Positions 1 to 12,659 of a stretch of DNA of 41,958 nucleotides are shown in pieces. Each line of letters starts with the position of its first letter. Position 1 is the first letter of the stretch. Under the pieces are notes generated by a model that was not told where the DNA came from, searched no databases, and worked only from the letters and a program-made list of their open reading frames with translations. This DNA is from Saccoglossus kowalevskii (lineage: Eukaryota > Hemichordata > Enteropneusta > Harrimaniidae), in contig NW_003147057.1 in NCBI RefSeq assembly GCF_000003605.2, positions 1-41,958 of the forward strand, in the 5' to 3' direction. The translations under genes and the position numbers were made by a program.

Positions 1-880
1 AGCCTATATCAAAACACTACTGTAGAGCCTATATCACAACGCTGCTGTAGAGCCTATATCACAACGTTGCTGTAGGGCCTATATCACATCACTTTTGTTA
101 ACCCTATATCACAAAGTTGCTGTAGGCCTATATCACAACGCTGCTGTAGAGCCTATATCACATACGCTGCTGTAGGCGTATATCACAACGCTTCTGTAGA
201 CCTATATCACAATGCTGCAGTAGAGCCTATATCACAACGCTGCTGTAGAGCCTATATCACAGAGCTGCTGTAGAGCCTATATCATAACGCTTCTGTTAAG
301 CCTATTTCACAACGCTGCTGTAGGACCTATATCACAACACTTCTGTAGGACCTATTTCACAATGCTGCTGTAGAGCCTATATCACAACACTGCTGTAGAG
401 CCTATATCACAACGCTGCAGCAGGACCTATATCACAACGCTTCTGTAGGACCTATATCACAACGCTGCTATAGAGCCTATATCACAACGTTGCTGTAGGG
501 CCTATATCACAACGCTTTTGTTAACCCTATATCACAACGTTGCTGTAGGACCTATATGACAACGCTGCTGTAGAGCCTATATCACAACACTGCTGTAGGA
601 CCTATATCACAACGCTACTGTAGGTTCTATATCACAATGCTTCTGTAGGCCTATATCACAACACTTCTGTTAAGTCTATATCACAACGCTTCTGTAGGCC
701 TGAATCACAATGCTGCTGTAGGCCTATATCACAACACTGCTGTAGAGCTTATATCACAATGCTTCTGTTGGCCTATATCACAACGCTGCTGTAGGCCTAT
801 ATAACAATGCTGCTGTAGGCCTATATCACAACACTGCTATAGATCCTATATCACAACGCTTCTGTAGAGCCTATATCACA

Positions 881-2772
881 ACGCTGGTGTAGAGCGAATA
901 TCACAAGGCTGTTGTAGGGTCTATATCACAACGATGCTGTAGTACCTATATCACAACGCTGCTGTAGGAACTATATCACAACGCTGCTGCAGAGCGAATA
1001 TCATAAAGCTGCTGTAGAGCCTATATCACAACGCCACTGTAGGGCCTTTATCACAATGCTGCTCTAGAGCAAATATCACAACGCTACTGGAGTGCCTATA
1101 TCACAATGCTTCAGTAAAGCCTATATCACAAGGCTGCTGTAGAGCCTATATCACAACGCTGCTGTAGAGCCTATATCACAGTGCTACTGTAGAGCCTATA
1201 TCACAACGCTTCTGTTAAGCCTATATCACAACGCTGCTGTAGGACCTATATCACAATGCGTCTGTAGGACCTATTTCACAATGCTGCTGTAGAGCCTATA
1301 TCACAACACTGCTGTAGAGCCTATATCACAACGATGCTGCAGGACCTATATCACAACGCTTCTGTTAAGCCTTTATCACAACTCTTCTGTAGGACCTATA
1401 TCACAACGCTGCTGTAGAGCCTATATCACAACGTTGCTGTAGGGCCTATATCACAACGCTTTTGTTAACCCTATATCACAACGTTGCTGTAGGCCTATAT
1501 CACAACGCTGCTGTAGAGCCTATATCACAACGCTGCTCTAGGCGTATATCACAATGCTTCTGTATACCTATATCACAATGCTGCTGTAGAGCCTATATCA
1601 CAACGCTGCTGTAGGCCTATATTACAACGCTGCTGTAGGACCTATATGACGCTGCTGCTGTAGAGCCTATATCACAACGTTGCTGCAGGACCTATTTCAC
1701 AAAGCTTCTGTTAAGCCTTTATCACAACGCTTCTGTAGGACCTATATCACAACGCTGCTGTAGAGCCTATATCACAACGTTGCTGTAGGGCCTATATCAC
1801 AACGCATTTGTTAACCCTATATCACAACGCTGGTGTAGAGCGAATATCACAATGCTGTTGTAGGGTCTATATCACACCGCTGCTGTAGTACCTATATCAC
1901 AACGCTGCTGTAGGAACTTTATCACAACGCTGCTGCAGAGCGAATATCACAAAGCTGCTGTAGAGCCTATATCACAACGCCGCTGTAGGGCCTTTATCAC
2001 AATGCTGCTCTAGAGCAAATATCACAACGCTACTGTAGTGCCTATATCACAATGCTTCTGTAAAGCCTATATCACAACGCTGCTGTAGAGCCTATATCAC
2101 AACGCTGCTGTAGAGCCTATATCACAGTGCTACTGTAGAGCCTATATCACAACGCTTCTGTTAAGCCTATATCACAACGCTGCTGTAGGGCCTATATCAC
2201 AATGCGTCTGTAGGATCTATTTCACAATGCTGCTGTAGAGCCTATATCACAACACTGCTGTAGAGCCTATATCACAACGCTGCTGCAGGACCTATATCAC
2301 AACGCTTCTGTTAAGCCTTTATCACAACGCTTCTGTAGGACCTATATCACAACGCTGCTGTAGAGACTATGTCACAACGTTGCTGTAGGGCCTATATCAC
2401 AACGCTTTTGTTAACCCTATATCACAACGTTGCTGTAGGCCTATATCATAACGCTGCTGTAGAGCCTATATCACAACGCTGCTGTAGGCGTATATCACAA
2501 CGCTTCTGTAGACCTATATCACAATGCTGCTGTAGAGCCTATATCACAACGCTGCTGTAGGCCTATATTACAACGCTGCTGCTGTAGAGCCTATATCACA
2601 ACGCTGCTGTAGAGCCTCTAACACAATGCTGCTGTAGAGCCTATATCACAACACTGCTGTAGAGCCTATATCACAACGTTGCTGTAGGGCCTATATCACA
2701 ACGCTTTTGTTAGCCCTATATCGCAACGTTGCTGTAGTACCTATATGACAACGCTGCTGTAGAGCCTATATC
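881..2772 (+). repeat. 946-bp higher-order repeat, two tandem copies
   Basis: Rare variants recur exactly 946 bp apart. The GGTGTAGAGCGAATATC unit begins at 881 and 1827, the TCTGTAGGA(C/T)CTATTTC unit at 1261 and 2207, and the GTTAAC unit at 1464 and 2410. Order and spacing are kept between these markers, so a block of about 38 units was duplicated as a whole. The outer limits are approximate because flanking units are similar anyway. Copy 1 has diverged by point changes and a few single-unit differences near 1,530-1,660. Confidence 0.8.
967..1100 (+). repeat. GGAACTATATC multi-unit cassette, first copy
   Basis: This run of about five or six units carries a fixed series of private variants: GGAACTATATC head, GCAGAGCGAATATC, AAAGCTG tail, a CGCC tail, GGGCCTTTATC head, GCTCTAGAGCAAATATC, and a TACTG tail leading to AGTGCC. 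The same series, in the same order, starts at about 967, 1913, 3944, 8342, 20860, 30082, 30852 and 35336. A shortened copy starts at 36997, a copy entered part-way near 36245, and looser versions beginning GGATCTATATC lie at 27458 and 32664. It works as a tracer of block duplication and conversion. Confidence 0.85.
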
Positions 2773-3479
2773 ACAACGCTGCTGTAGGCGTATATCACAA
2801 CGCTTCTGTAGACCTATATCACAATGCTGCTGTAGAGCCTATATCACAACGCTGCTGTAGGCCTATATTACAACGCTGCTGGTGGACCTATATGACGCTG
2901 CTGCTGTAGAGCCTATATCGCAATGCTGCTGTAGAGCCTATAACACAATGCTGCTGTAGAGCCTATATCACAACACTGCTGTAGGACCTATATCACAATG
3001 CTACTGTAGCACCTATATCACAACGCTTCTGTAGGCCTATATCACAACACTTCTGTTAAGCCTATATCACAACGCTTCTGTAGGCCTATATCACAATGCT
3101 GCTGTAGGCGTATTTCACAAGACTGCTGTTAAGCCTATATCACAATGCTGCTGCAGAGCCTATATCACAACACTGCTGTAGAGCTTATATCACAATGCTT
3201 CTGTAGTCCTATATCACAACGCTGCTGTAGGCCTATTTCACAACGCTGCTGTAGGCCTATATCACAACGCTGCTGTTGAGCCTATATCACAACGCTGCTC
3301 TAGAGCCTATATCACAACGCTGGTGTAGAGCCTATATCACAACGCTGCTGTAGAGCGTATATCACAACGCTGCTGTAGAGCCTATATCACAACGCTGCTG
3401 TTGAGCCATTATCAAAACGCTTTCTGTAGGCTCTATATCAAAACGCTGCTGTAAAGCCTATGTCACAACGCCTATGTTA

Positions 3480-3560
3480 AGCCTATATTAAATGCCTCTG
3501 TAGGCCTATATCAAAACGCTGCTGTAGGACCTATATCACAGCGCTTCTGTTAAGCGTTCA
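3480..3560 (+). repeat. TATTAAATGC degenerate unit cluster
   Basis: A distinctive group of short or diverged units contains TATTAAATGC, preceded by CGCCTATGTTAAGCC and followed by units with ATCAAAACGC instead of ATCACAACGC. The group recurs near 5,012, 19,561 and 20,377. The lead-in GAGCCATTATCAAAACGC is also present at the extreme right end (about 41,930), so the next part of this group probably lies just outside the window. It is a marker of the A-type variant set. Confidence 0.75.
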
Positions 3561-5692
3561 TCACATCCCTTCTGTAGGCATATATCAAAACACTTCTGTA
3601 GGCCTATATCACAACGCTTCTGTAGTGCCTATATCACAATGCTTCTGTAGAGCCTATATCACAACACTGCTGTAGAGCCTATATTACAGTGCTACTGTAG
3701 AGCCTATATCACAACGCTTTTGTTAACCCTATATCACAACGTTGCTGTAGGCCTATATCACAACGCTGCTGTAGAGCCTATATCACAATGCTGCTGTAGG
3801 CGTATATCACAACGCTTCTGTAGACCTATATCACAATGCTGCTGTAGAGCCTATATCACAACGCTGCTGTAGAGCCTATAACACAATGCTGCTGTAGAGC
3901 CTATATCACAACACTGCTGTATGACCTATATCACGCTGCTGTAGGAACTATATCACAACGCTGCTGCAGAGCGAATATCACAAAGCAGCTGTAGAACCTA
4001 TATCACAACTCCGCTGCAGGGCCTTTATCACAACGCTGCTCTAGAGCAAATATCACAACGCTACTTTAGTGCCTATATCACAACGCTTCTGTTAAGCCTA
4101 TATCACAACGCTGCTGTGGGACCTATATCAGAACGCTTCTGTAGGACCTATTTCACAATGCTGCTGTAGAGCCTATATCACAACACTGCTGTAGAGCCTA
4201 TATCACAACGCTGCTGCAGGACCTATATCACAACGCTTCTGTTAACCCTATATCACAACGTTGCTGTAGGCCTATATCGCAACACTGCTGTAGAGCCTAT
4301 ATCACAACGCTGCTGTAGGCGTATATCACAACGCTTCTGTAGACCTATATCACAATGCTGCTGTAGAGCCTATATCACAACGCTACTGTAGGACTATATT
4401 ACAACGCTGCTGTAGGACCTATATGACGACGCTGCTGTAGAGCCTATATCACAACGCTGCTGTAGAGCCTATAACACAATGCTGCTGTAGAGCCTATATC
4501 ACAACTCTGCTGCATGACCTATACCACAATGCTAATGTAGGACCTATATCACAACGCTTCTGTAGGCCTATATCACAACACTTCTGTTAAGCCTATATCA
4601 CAACGCTTCTGTAGGTCTATATCACAATGCTGCTGTAGGCGTATTTCACAAGACTGCTGTTAAGCCTATATCACAACGCTGCTGTAGAGCCTATATCACA
4701 ACACTGCTGTAGAGCTTATATCACAATGCTTCTGTAGTCCTATATCACAACGCTGCTGTAGGCCTATTTCACAACGCTGCTGTAGGCCTATATCACAACG
4801 CTGCTGTATAGCCTATATCATAACGCTGCTCTAGAGCCTATATCACAACGCTGCTGTAGAACCTATATCACATTGCTGCTGTAGAGCGTATATCACAACG
4901 CTGCTGTAGAGCCTATATCACAACGCTGCTGTTGAGCCTTTATCAAAACGCTTCTGTAGGCCTATATCAAAACGCTGCTGTAAAGCCTACATCACAACGC
5001 CTATGTTAAGCCTATATTAAATGCTTCTGTAGGCCTATATCAAAACACTTCTGTAGGCCTATATCACAACGATTCTGTAGGGCCTATATCACAACGCTGC
5101 TGTAGAGCCTATATCACAACACTGCTGTTGGCCTATATCACAACGCTGCTGTAGAGCCTATATCACAACGCTGCTGTACAGCCTATATCACAACGCTTCT
5201 GTAGAGCCAATATCGCATCGCTGCTGTAGGCCTATATCACAACGCTGCTGTAGAGCCTATATCACAATGCTTCTGTACAGCCTATATCACAACGCTTCTG
5301 TACAGCCTATATCACAACGCTTCTGTAGAGTCTATATCACAACGCTGCTGTATAGCCTATATCACAACGCTGCTGTAGGACCTATATCACAACGCTGCTG
5401 TATACCTATATCACAACGCTGCTGTAGAGCCTATATCACAACGCTTCTGTCGGGCCTATATCACAATGCTGCTGTATAGCCTATATTACAACACATCTGT
5501 AGGGCCGATATCACAACGCTTCTGTAGAGCCTATATCACAACACTTCTGAAGAGCCTATATTACAACACTGCTGTAGAGCCTATATCACAACGCTCCTGT
5601 AGGGCCTATATCACGACGCTGCTGTAGAGCCTATATCACAATGCTGCTGTAGAACCTATATCACAACGCTTCTGTAGAGCCTATATCACAAC

Positions 5693-6290
5693 GCTTCTGT
5701 AGAGCCTATATCACAACGCTTCTGTAGAGCCTATATCACAATGCTGCTATAGGACCTATATCACAATGCTGCTGTAGGCCTATATCACAACGCTTCTGTT
5801 AATCCTATATCACAACGCTGCTGTAGAGCCTATAACACAACGCTTCTGTTAAGCCAATATCACAACGTTTCTGTTAAGCCTATATCACAACGTTGCTGTA
5901 GAGCCTATATCACAACGCTGCCGAAGAGCGAATATCACAATGCTGCTATAGAGCCTATATCACAATGCTTCCGTAGAGCCTATATCACAACGCTTCTGTA
6001 GAGCCTATATCACAACGCTTCTGTAGAGCCTATATCACAATGCTGCTATAGGACCTATATCACAATGCTACTGTAGGCCTATATCACACCGCTTCTGTTA
6101 ATCCTATATCACAACGCTGCTGTAGAGCCTATAACACAACGCTTCTGTTAAGCCAATATCACAACGTTTCTGTTAAGCCTATATCACAACGTTGCTGTAG
6201 AGCCTATATCACAACGCTGCCGAAGAGCGAATATCACAATGCTGCTATAGAGCCTATATCACAACGCTTCCATAGAGCCTATATCAAAAC
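5693..6290 (+). repeat. 299-bp tandem duplication
   Basis: Two adjacent blocks of 12 units share the same ordered variants: ATGCTGCTATAGGACC at 5741 and 6040, TGTTAATCC, GCCAATATCACAACGTTTC, and CCGAAGAGCG at 5921 and 6220. Offsets are 299 bp in both checks. The few differences (GCTACTG for GCTGCTG, CACACCGC for CACAACGC) make this a young local duplication. The second copy then enters the larger ~810-bp repeat. Confidence 0.85.
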
Positions 6291-7671
6291 GCTGCTGTCG
6301 TCCTATATCACAACGCTGCTGTAGGCCTATATCAAACGCTGCTGTAGGCCTATATCAAACGCTGATGTAGGCCTATATCAAACGCTGATGTAGAGCTTAT
6401 ATCACAATGCTGCTGTAGTCCTATATCACAACGCTGCTGTAGGACATATATCACAATGCTTCTGTAGAGCCTATATCACAACGCTGCTGTAGGTCTATAT
6501 CACAACGCTGCTGTACAGCCTATATCACAACGCTGCTGTAGGGCCTGTATCACAACGCTTCTGTAGAACCTATATCACAACCCTGCTGTAGAGCCTATAT
6601 CACAACGCTGCTGTAAAGCCAATATCATAATGCTGATGTAGAGCCTATATCACAACGCTTTTGTAGAGCCTATATCACAATGCTTCTGTAGGGCCTATAT
6701 CACAACGCTGCTGTAGAGCCTATATCACAATGCTTCTGTAGCCTATATCACAATGCTGCTGTAGCCTATATCACAATGCTGCTGTAGAGCCTATATCACA
6801 ATGTTTCTGTAGGGCCTATACACAACGCTGCTGTAGAGCCTATATCACAATGCTTCTGTAGGACCTAATATCACAATGCTGCTGTAGGCTATATCACAAC
6901 GCTTCTGTTAATCCTATATCACAATGCTGCTGTAGAGCCTATAACACAACGCTTCTGTTAAGCCAATATCACAACGTTTCTGTTAAAGCCTATATCACAA
7001 CGTTGCTGTAGAGCCTATATCACATCGCTGCCGAAGAGCGAATATCACAATGCTGCTATAGAGCCTATATCACAACGCTTCCGTAGAGCCTATATCAAAA
7101 CGCTGCTGTCGTCCTATATCACAACGCTGCTGTAGGCCTATATCAAACGCTGCTGTAGGCCTATATCAAACGCTGATGTAGGCCTATATCAAACGCTGAT
7201 GTAGAGCTTATATCACAATGCTGCTGTAGTCCTATATCACAACGCTGCTGTAGGACATATATCACAATGCTTCTGTAGAGCCTATATCACAACGCTGCTG
7301 TAGGTCTATATCACAACGCTGCTGTACAGCCTATATCACAACGCTGCTGTAGGGCCTATATCACAACGCTTCTGTAGACCCTATATCACAACCCTGCTGT
7401 AGAGCCTATATCACAACGCTGCTGTAAAGCCAATATCATAATGCTGATGTAGAGCCTATATCACAACGCTTTTGTAGAGCCTATATCACAATGCTTCTGT
7501 AGGGCCTATATCACAACGCTGATGTAGAGCCTATATCACAATGCTTCTGTAGGCCTATATCACAATGCTGCTGTAGGCCTATATCACAATGCTGCTGTAG
7601 AGCCTATATCACAATGTTTCTGTAGGGCCTATAACACAACGCTGCTGTAGAGCCTATATCACAACGCTTCT
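6051..7671 (+). repeat. ~810-bp higher-order repeat, two tandem copies
   Basis: Markers repeat at 810-811 bp: GCTTCTGTTAATCC at 6091 and 6901, CCGAAGAGCG at 6220 and 7031, CTGTAAAGCCAATATCAT at 6611 and 7422. Both copies include three consecutive short ATCAAACGCTG units and a GAGCTTATATC unit. The copies are alike except that the stretch 6,738-6,895 at the end of the first copy and start of the second has an unusual cluster of single-base indels. Confidence 0.85.
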
Positions 7672-8206
7672 GTAGGCCTATATCACAATGCTGCTGTAGG
7701 CCTATATCACAACGCTGCTGTAAAGCATATATCAAACACTTTCTGTAGACTATATCACAACGCTGCTGTAGGCCTATATCACAACGCTGCTGTAGAGCCT
7801 ATATCACAACGCTTCTGTAGGGTCTATATCACAACGCTGCTGTAGAGCATATATCACAACACTTCTGTAGACCTATATCACAACGCTGCTGTAGGCCTAT
7901 ATCACAACGCTGCTGTAGAGCCTATATCACAACGCTTCTGTAGAGCCTATATCACAACGCTTCTGTAGAGCCTATATCACAACACTTCTGTAGGGCCTAT
8001 ATCACAATGCTGCTGTAGGGCCTATATCACAACGCTTCTGTAGACCCTATATCACAATCCTGCTGTAGAGCCTATATCACAACGCTGCTGTAAAGCCAAA
8101 ATCACAACGCTGATGTTGAGCCTATATTACAACGCTTCTGTAGAGCCTATAACACAATGCTTCTGTAGGGCATATATCACAACGCTGCTGTAGAGCCTAT
8201 ATCACA

Positions 8207-9600
8207 ATGCTTCTGTCAAGCCTATATCACAACGCTTCTGTAAAGCCTATATCACAACACTGCTGTAGGCCTATATCACAACGCTGCTGTAGAGCCTATA
8301 TCACAATGCTTCTGCAGAGCCAATATCACAACGCTGCTGTAGGAACTATATCACAACGCTGCTGCAGAGCGAATATCACAAATCTGCTGTAGAGCCTATA
8401 TCACATCGCCGCTGTAGGGCCTTTATCACAACGCTGCTCTAGAGCAAATATCACAACGCTACTGTAGTGCCTATATCACAATGCTTCTGTAGAGCCTATA
8501 TCACAACGCTTCTGTAGGGCCTATATCACAACGCTGCTCTAGAGCCTATATCACAACGCTGCTGTAGAGCCTATATCACAACGCTTCTGTAGGGCCTATA
8601 TCACAACGCTGCTCTAGAGCCTATATCACAACGCTGCTGTAGAGCCTATATCACAACGCTGCTGTAGAACCTATATCACAATGCGTCTGTTAAAGCCTAT
8701 ATCACAACGCTGCTGTAGACCCTATATCACAATGGTGCTGAAGAGCGAATATCACAATGCTGCTGTGGAGCCTATATCACAACACTTCTGTAGAGCCCAT
8801 ATCACAACGCGCCTGTAGGCTATATCACAATGCTACTGTTAAGCCTATATCACAAATCTGCTGTAGAGCCAATATCACAACGCCGCTGTAGGGCCTTTTA
8901 TCACAACGCTGCTCTAGAGCAAATATCACAACGCTACTGTAGTGCCTATATCACAATGCTTCTGTAGAGCCTATATCACAACGCTTCTGTAGGGCCTATA
9001 TCAAAACGCTGCTCTAGAGCCTATATCACAACGATGCTGTAGAGCCTATATCACAATGCTGCTGTACAGCCTATATCACAACGCTTCTGTAGAGCCTATA
9101 TCACAACGCTGCTGTAGGCCTATATCACAACGCTGCTGTAGAGCCTATATCACAATGCTTCTGTACAGCCTATATCACAACGCTTCTGTACTGCCTATAT
9201 TACAACGCTTCTGTAGACCCTATATCACAACGCTTCTGTAGAGCTTATATCACAACGCTGCTGTAGAGCCTATATCACAATACTGCTGTAGACCTATATC
9301 ACAACCCTGCAGTAGAGCCTATATCACAACGCTGCTGTAGAGCCTATATCACAACACTGCTGTAGTGCTATATTACAACGCTGCTGTAGAGCCAATATCA
9401 CAACGCTGCTGTAGAACCTATATCACAATGCTTCTGTTAAAGCCTATATCACAACGCTGCTGTAGACCCTATATCACAACGCTGCCGAAGAGCGAATATC
9501 ACAATGCTGCTGTAGAGCCTATATCACAACACTTCTGTAGAGCCCATATCACAACGCGCCTGTAGGCCTATATCACAATGCTACTGTTAAGCCTATATCA
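8207..9600 (+). repeat. Segment paralogous to about 20,702-21,600
   Basis: The ordered variants CTTCTGTCAAGCC, CTTCTGTAAAGCC, GCAGAGCCAATATC, the GGAACTATATC cassette, AGTGCTATATTACAACG, GTTAAAGC, CCGAAGAGCGAA and GAGCCCATATCACAACGC appear here and again from 20,702 onward. Offsets drift from about 12.5 kb at the left (8207 versus 20702) to about 12.0 kb at the right (9365 versus 21370), because this copy holds an internal repeat of the CGCC-GGGCC(T)TT-GCTCTAGAGC series at about 8,870-8,960 that the other copy lacks. Confidence 0.7.
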
Positions 9601-9639
9601 CAACGCTGCTGTAGGCCTATATCACAACGCTGCTCTAGT

Positions 9640-11210
9640 GCCTATATCACAACGCTGCTGTAGACCTATATCAAAACGCTGCTGTAGAGCCTATATCACA
9701 ACGCTTCTGTTAAGCCAATATCACAACGCTGCTGTTGGTCTATATCACAACGCTGCTGTAGAGCCTACATCACAACGCTTCTGTAGAGCCTATATCACAA
9801 CGCTGCCATAGGCCTATATCACAACGCTACTGTTAAGCCTATAACACAACGGTGCTGTACGACCTATATCACAATGCTGCTGTAGAGCCTATATCACAAC
9901 GCTGCTGTAGTCTATATCACACCGCTGCTGTAGAGCCTACATCACAATGCTTCTGTTAAGCCTATATCACAACGCTGGTGTAGGTCTATATCACACCGCT
10001 GCTGTAGAGCCTATATCACAACACTTCTGTTAAGCCTATATCACAACGCTGGTGTAGGTCTATGTCACTACGCTGCAGTAGTGCCTATACCACAACGCTG
10101 CTGTACAGCCTATATCGCAACGGTGCTGTAGAGACTACATCACAACGCTTCTGTAGAGCCTATATCACAACGCTTCTGTAGAGCCTATATCACAACGCTT
10201 CTGTAGAGCATATATCACAATGCTGCTATAGGACCTATATCACAATGCTGCTGTAGGTCTATATCACAACGCTTCTGTTAAGCCTATATCACAACGACGC
10301 TGTAGAGCCTATATCACAATGCTTCAGTTAAGCCAATATCACAACGTTTCTGTTAAGCCTATATCACAACGTTGCTGTAGAGCCTATATCACAATGCTGC
10401 CGAAAGGCGAATATCACAACGCTGCTGTAGAGCCTATATCACAACGCTTCTGTAGAGCCTATATCACAACGCTGCTGTAGTCCTATATCACAGCGCTGCT
10501 GTAGTGCCTATATCACAACGCTGCTGTAGGCCTATATCAAACGCTGATGTAGAGCCTATATCACAATGCTGCTGTAGTCCTATATCACAACGCTGCTGTG
10601 GGACATATATCACAATGCTGCTGTAGAGCCTATATCACAACGCTGATGTAGGTCTATATCACAACGCTGCTGTAGAGCCTATATCACAACGCTGCTGTAG
10701 GGCCTATATCACAACGCTTCTGTACACCCTATATCACAACCCTGCTGTAGAGCCTATATCACAACGCTGCTGTAAAGACTATATCACAACGCTGATGTAG
10801 AGCCTATATCACAACGCTTCTGTAGAGTCTATATCACAATGCTTCTGTAGGGCCTATATCACAATTCTGCTGTAGAGCCTATATCACAACGCTTCTGTAG
10901 GCCTATATCACAATGCTGCTGTAGAGCCTATATCACAACGCTTCTGTAGGCCTATATCACAACGCTGCTGTAGGCCTATATCACAACGCTGCTGTAGAGC
11001 CTATATCACAACGCTTCTGTAGGGTCTATGTCACAACGCTGCTGTAGAGCATATATCACAACACTTCTGTAGACCTATATCACAACGCTGCTGTAGGCCT
11101 ATATCACAACGCTGCTGTAGAGCCTATATCACAACGCTTCTGTAGAGCCTATATCACAACGCTTCTGTAGAGCCTATATCACAACGCTTCTGAAGAGCCT
11201 ATATTACAAT
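9640..11210 (+). repeat. ~15-kb superperiod segment, copy 1
   Basis: The series CGCTGCCATAGGCC (9801), CCGAAAGGCGAA (10401), CAGCGCTGCTGTAGTGCC, TGTACACCC and TGTAAAGACTATATC (10771) recurs at 24970, 25450 and 25820. The offset is 15,169 for the first marker and 15,049 for the later two. The last part recurs again around 40,618 with TGTAAGGACT. The copies share order and most point variants, so they look like duplicates of a long segment and not independent drift. Confidence 0.75.
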
Positions 11211-12659
11211 GCTGCTGTAGAGCATATATCACAACGCTGCTGTAGACCTATATCACAACGCTGCTGTAGGGCCTATATCACAACGCTTATGTAGACCCTA
11301 TATCACAACCCTGCTGTAGAGCTATATCACAACGCTGCTGTAAAGCCAATATCATAATTCTGATGTAGAGCCTATATCACAACGCTTTTGTAGAGCCTAT
11401 ATCACAATGCTTCTGTAGGGCCTATATCACAACGCTGCTGTAGAGCCTATATCACAATGCTTCTGTAGGCCTATATCACAATGCTGCTGTAGGCCTATAT
11501 CACAATGCTGCTGTAGAGCCTATATCACAATGTTTCTGTAGGGCCTATAACACAACGCTGCTGTAGAGCCTATATCACAACGCTTCTGTAGGCCTATATC
11601 ACAATGCTGCTGTAGGCCTATATCACAACGCTGCTGTAGAGCATATATCACAACACTTCTGTAGACCTATATCACAACGCTGCTGTAGGCCTATATCACA
11701 ATGCTGCTGTAGAGCCTATATCACAACGCTTCTGTAGAGCCTATATCACAACGCTTCTGTAGAGCCTATATCACAACTCTTCTGAAGAGCCTATATTACA
11801 ATGCTGCTGTAGAGCCTATATCACAACGCTCCTGTAGGGCATATATCACGACGCTGCTGTCGAGCCTATATCACAATGCTGCTGTTGTGACTATATCACA
11901 ACGCTTCTGTAGAGCCTATATCACAACGCTTCTGTAGAGCCTATATCACAACGCTTCTGAAGAGCCTATATTACAACGCTGCTGTAGAGCCTATATCACA
12001 ACGCTGCTGTACAGCCTATATCACAACGCTGCTGTAGGGCCTATATCACAACGCTTCTGTAGACCCTATATCACAACCCTGCTGTAGAGCCTATATCACA
12101 ACGCTGCTGTAAAGCCAATATCATAATTCTGATGTAGAGCCTATATCACAACGCTTTTGTAGAGCCTATATCACAATGCTTCTGTAGGGCCTATATCACA
12201 ACGCTGCTGTAGAGCCTATATCACAATGCTTCTGTAGGCCTATATCACAATGCTGCTGTAGGCCTATATCACAATGCTGCTGTAGAGCCTATATCACAAT
12301 GTTTCTGTAGGGCCTATAACACAACGCTGCTGTAGAGCCTATATCACAACGCTTCTGTAGGCCTATATCACAATGCTGCTGTAGGCCTATATCACAACGC
12401 TGCTGTAGAGCATATATCACAACACTTCTGTAGACCTATATCACAACGCTGCTGTAGGCCTATATCACAATGCTGCTGTAGAGCCTATATCACAACGCTT
12501 CTGTAGAGCCTATATCACAACGCTTCTGTAGAGCCTATATCACAACTCTTCTGAAGAGCCTATATTACAATGCTGCTGTAGAGCCTATATCACAACGCTC
12601 CTGTAGGGCATATATCACGACGCTGCTGTCGAGCCTATATCACAATGCTGCTGTTGTGA
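11191..12659 (+). repeat. ~769-bp higher-order repeat, two tandem copies
   Basis: Copy 1 starts near 11191 and copy 2 near 11958 at TGAAGAGCC units. AATATCATAATTCTGATG units lie at about 11,349 and 12,118, and CCTGTAGGGCATATATCACG at 11831 and 12600, an offset of 769 bp. The second copy keeps rare variants such as CTGTCGAGCC and CTGTTGTGAC, so the duplication is recent. A one-base loss in copy 1 (GAGCTATATC near 11,320) explains the small change of offset at its left side. Confidence 0.85.

Larger units (their letters stand above)
1..5100 (+). repeat. A-type satellite domain 1
   Basis: This stretch is marked by GTTAAC-bearing units (for example at 97, 530, 1464, 1810, 2410, 3722 and 4241), GGCGTAT unit heads, GCAGAGCGAATATC units, and irregular units containing TATTAAATGC near 3,487 and 5,012. 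The CpG is heavily decayed: of 12 units I counted by eye between 2,881 and 3,180, three keep CG, five have TG, three have CA and one has another change. This suggests an older or less recently homogenised part of the array. The same variant set returns at about 26,200-37,080 and after 41,040. The right boundary is approximate, where GTACAGCC units start to dominate. Confidence 0.75.
5100..11200 (+). repeat. B-type satellite domain 1
   Basis: Marked by GTACAGCC junctions (each creating the palindrome GCTGTACAGC when the tail is GCTG), CCGAAGAGCGAATATC units (about 5,921, 6,220, 7,031 and 9,485; CCGAAAGGCGAA at 10,401), GTAAAGCCAATATCAT units, and short ATCAAACGCTGATG units. The domain contains a 299-bp and an ~810-bp tandem duplication and one GGAACTATATC cassette at 8,342. 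Its right part, about 9,640-11,210, is closely matched about 15.1 kb downstream at about 24,810-26,190. Boundaries are set by eye from variant content. Confidence 0.7.

Noticed and set aside
2369..9811. Open frames of 61-77 codons on the + strand (2369-2560, 5267-5479, 8207-8392, 9056-9241, 9365-9565, 9578-9811)
   Set aside because: Their products are only the three phases of the 25-bp unit (YHNAAV, PISQRCC, AYITTLL) strung together. They exceed the normal 75-bp stop spacing only because 24-bp units keep phase or a TAG is mutated. Many ATG starts come from CpG decaying to TpG (CAATGCTG). There is no ribosome-site, splice or composition signal.
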